Shown: positions 5,606 through 6,579 of the stretch, one piece after another
How the letters are laid out: the number at the start of each line of letters is the position of its first letter
Numbering within the stretch: position 1 is the first letter of the stretch
DNA from: Candidatus Omnitrophota bacterium
GTDB taxonomy: Bacteria; Hinthialibacterota; Hinthialibacteria; Hinthialibacterales; JAKPRU01
DNA: 6,579 nucleotides
Reading direction: 5' to 3'
Assembly: GCA_029557025.1 (NCBI GenBank)
Contig: JAKPRU010000306.1
Location: 1-6,579 of the forward strand
Position numbers and translations under genes: made by a program
Notes under the pieces: model-generated
What the model saw: the letters and a program-made list of their open reading frames with translations, nothing else
Told to the model about the DNA's origin: nothing
The model's database searches: none

Positions 5606-6212
5606 CAAAGAGGCGTTCCTGTGTAGAATCGTCAACAACTGTCCCATCGGGACTGACCGGGGGTTCCTCCTCCACCTGAGATTGGGAACTGAAAGTATTC
5701 TCCAGTTGTTCGATGGGCGGGAGGTCCGCGAGCGAGTTCAGGCCGAAGAATTCCAGGAACATGCGGGTGGTTTTATAGAGATTCGGACGGCCTGGAACTT
5801 CTTTGACACCGGCCACTTTCACCAGGCGCTTGTCCAATAGAGATCGGAGTACACCGTCCACCGAGACGCCGCGAATGGCCTCAATTTCGGCGCGTGTCAG
5901 CGGCTGCCGATAGGCGATAATGGCCAGCGTTTCGAGGGCGGGTCCGCTGATGGTGATTTTCTTTTTGCGTTCCAACATGCGTCGGACATAGACCGCATGG
6001 TCTTGCCGGGTTCGGAGCTGGTACCCTCCGGCGACCTCCAAGAGCTGCAATCCGCCGGGCTTGGCGGCATAGTCCGCCGCGAGATCATCCAGTGCGAGTT
6101 TTACAATATCCAAATCCGTTTCCAGAATCTCCGACAGCCGCCGGAGCGGCAGCGGATCACCCGAAACGAACAGCAAAGCCTCCATGACCGGCTTGAGTTC
6201 CGATATTTCCAT
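5571..6212 (-). CDS. scpB: Segregation and condensation protein B
   Basis: ScpB is the kite subunit of the SMC-ScpAB condensin. It dimerises and binds the middle of ScpA, helping compact and segregate the nucleoid. The 213-residue protein has tandem winged-helix domains. The first begins LKPVMEALLFVSGDPLPLRRLSEIL (about 6-30 in pieces). The second holds the family signature ALETLAIIAYRQPLTRAEIE (92-111) and IRGVSVDGVLRSLLDKRLV, then GRPNLYKTT (141-149) and FLEFFGLNSLADLPP. Residues after about 166 form an acidic, low-complexity tail, common in ScpB. The start ATG (6212-6210) has GAGGAA (6222-6217) four bases upstream. The frame stays open to 6344, but that Arg/Lys-rich extension is only the scpA shadow. 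One base separates the scpA stop from this ATG. Confidence 0.96.
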   Translation of the reverse strand: MEISELKPVMEALLFVSGDPLPLRRLSEILETDLDIVKLALDDLAADYAAKPGGLQLLEVAGGYQLRTRQDHAVYVRRMLERKKKITISGPALETLAIIAYRQPLTRAEIEAIRGVSVDGVLRSLLDKRLVKVAGVKEVPGRPNLYKTTRMFLEFFGLNSLADLPPIEQLENTFSSQSQVEEEPPVSPDGTVVDDSTQERLFDENGESTEPVN

Positions 6213-6213
6213 G

Positions 6214-6579
6214 TTATTCCTCGATCTTCGTTTCCGTGCTTTCCGGGGCGGGGATTGCGTTGTCGGATGCTTCGTCCGAATTTTCTTCCCGTATCGTCCC
6301 CGGTCCCGGCCCGCGTTCCAGCCAGATTTCGCCGTGGCGGGCATCCTGACGCGCTCTCACAATTTTGAGACGGATCAGTTCCAGCAGGGCCAGGAATACC
6401 ACAATGATCTCCAGCCTGCATGTGAGGGTCCGAAGATAGGCAGTCAGCAACAGGGAATCTTCCCTTTGGAGCAGCATTTCCAGTTCCATCATTTTTTCAT
6501 CGACAGAGTAATCTTCGGGCTGAATGGTTCGCGGTTCGCTTGCTCCGAGATCGTCGAGAATCCGTTTGAACGTGGCGTA
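6214..6579 (-). CDS. scpA: Segregation and condensation protein A, C-terminal part (cut by right edge)
   Basis: ScpA is the kleisin that bridges the two heads of SMC and recruits ScpB. The minus-strand frame enters from the right edge and gives 121 residues before TAA at 6216-6214. YATFKRILDDLGA, then TIQPEDYSVDEKMMELEMLL, then LTCRLEIIVVFLALLELIRLKIVRARQ are the kleisin C-terminal region, whose winged helix (RxEIVxxFLALLEL) docks on the SMC ATPase head. A charged tail rich in E, S and P follows (GEIWLERGPGPG to the end). Family members are about 240-280 residues, so more than half lies outside the window. Near-abutment with scpB is the standard arrangement. The gene is truncated only by the window edge, with no sign of decay. 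Confidence 0.93.
   Translation of the reverse strand, partial: YATFKRILDDLGASEPRTIQPEDYSVDEKMMELEMLLQREDSLLLTAYLRTLTCRLEIIVVFLALLELIRLKIVRARQDARHGEIWLERGPGPGTIREENSDEASDNAIPAPESTETKIEE

Noticed and set aside
1..6579. CRISPR arrays, tRNA or rRNA genes, insertion sequences, attachment sites
   Set aside because: I saw no regularly spaced repeats, cloverleaf or rRNA-like sequence, transposase motifs or terminal inverted repeats in the window.

Overview
This window is ordinary bacterial chromosome of moderate G+C (mid-50s percent by eye). It holds a compact block of housekeeping genes, mostly on the minus strand, and one accessory toxin-antitoxin pair. A DXP reductoisomerase shows the MEP isoprenoid route. 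An ScpA/ScpB pair shows an SMC-ScpAB condensin rather than MukBEF. Clear Shine-Dalgarno (SD) sites precede most genes. I cannot fix the phylum. The GyrB start ending ...KRPA rather than the commoner ...KRPG is a weak hint only.

Layout: (1) 1-98, minus: the first 32 codons of a type IIA topoisomerase B subunit, almost certainly gyrB, running off the left edge. (2) 99-475: a divergent intergenic region of about 377 bp. It carries a near-consensus sigma70 promoter pointing at gyrB (TTGACA, 17 bp, TATACT), a leader of about 190 nt with two hairpins, and two related 14-bp palindromes upstream of that promoter. (3) 476-1636, plus: dxr. (4) 1672-2305, minus: mntA-hepT, a MNT/HEPN toxin-antitoxin module that converges on dxr and lies just downstream of topA. 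(5) 2422-6579, minus: scpA (partial)-scpB-rluB-topA, in that transcriptional order, with scpA/scpB separated by 1 bp and scpB/rluB overlapping by 35 bp.

Functional theme: chromosome topology and segregation dominate. GyrB is half of the enzyme that introduces negative supercoils, TopA removes them, and ScpA/ScpB are the kleisin and kite subunits of condensin. RluB modifies 23S rRNA and commonly travels with scpAB. Dxr is metabolically unrelated and is transcribed alone in this window.

I found no new multi-gene system. The least explained part is the gyrB-dxr intergenic region: paired operator-like palindromes about 32 bp apart, plus a long structured gyrB leader. The HepT-MntA module is the only clearly accessory element.
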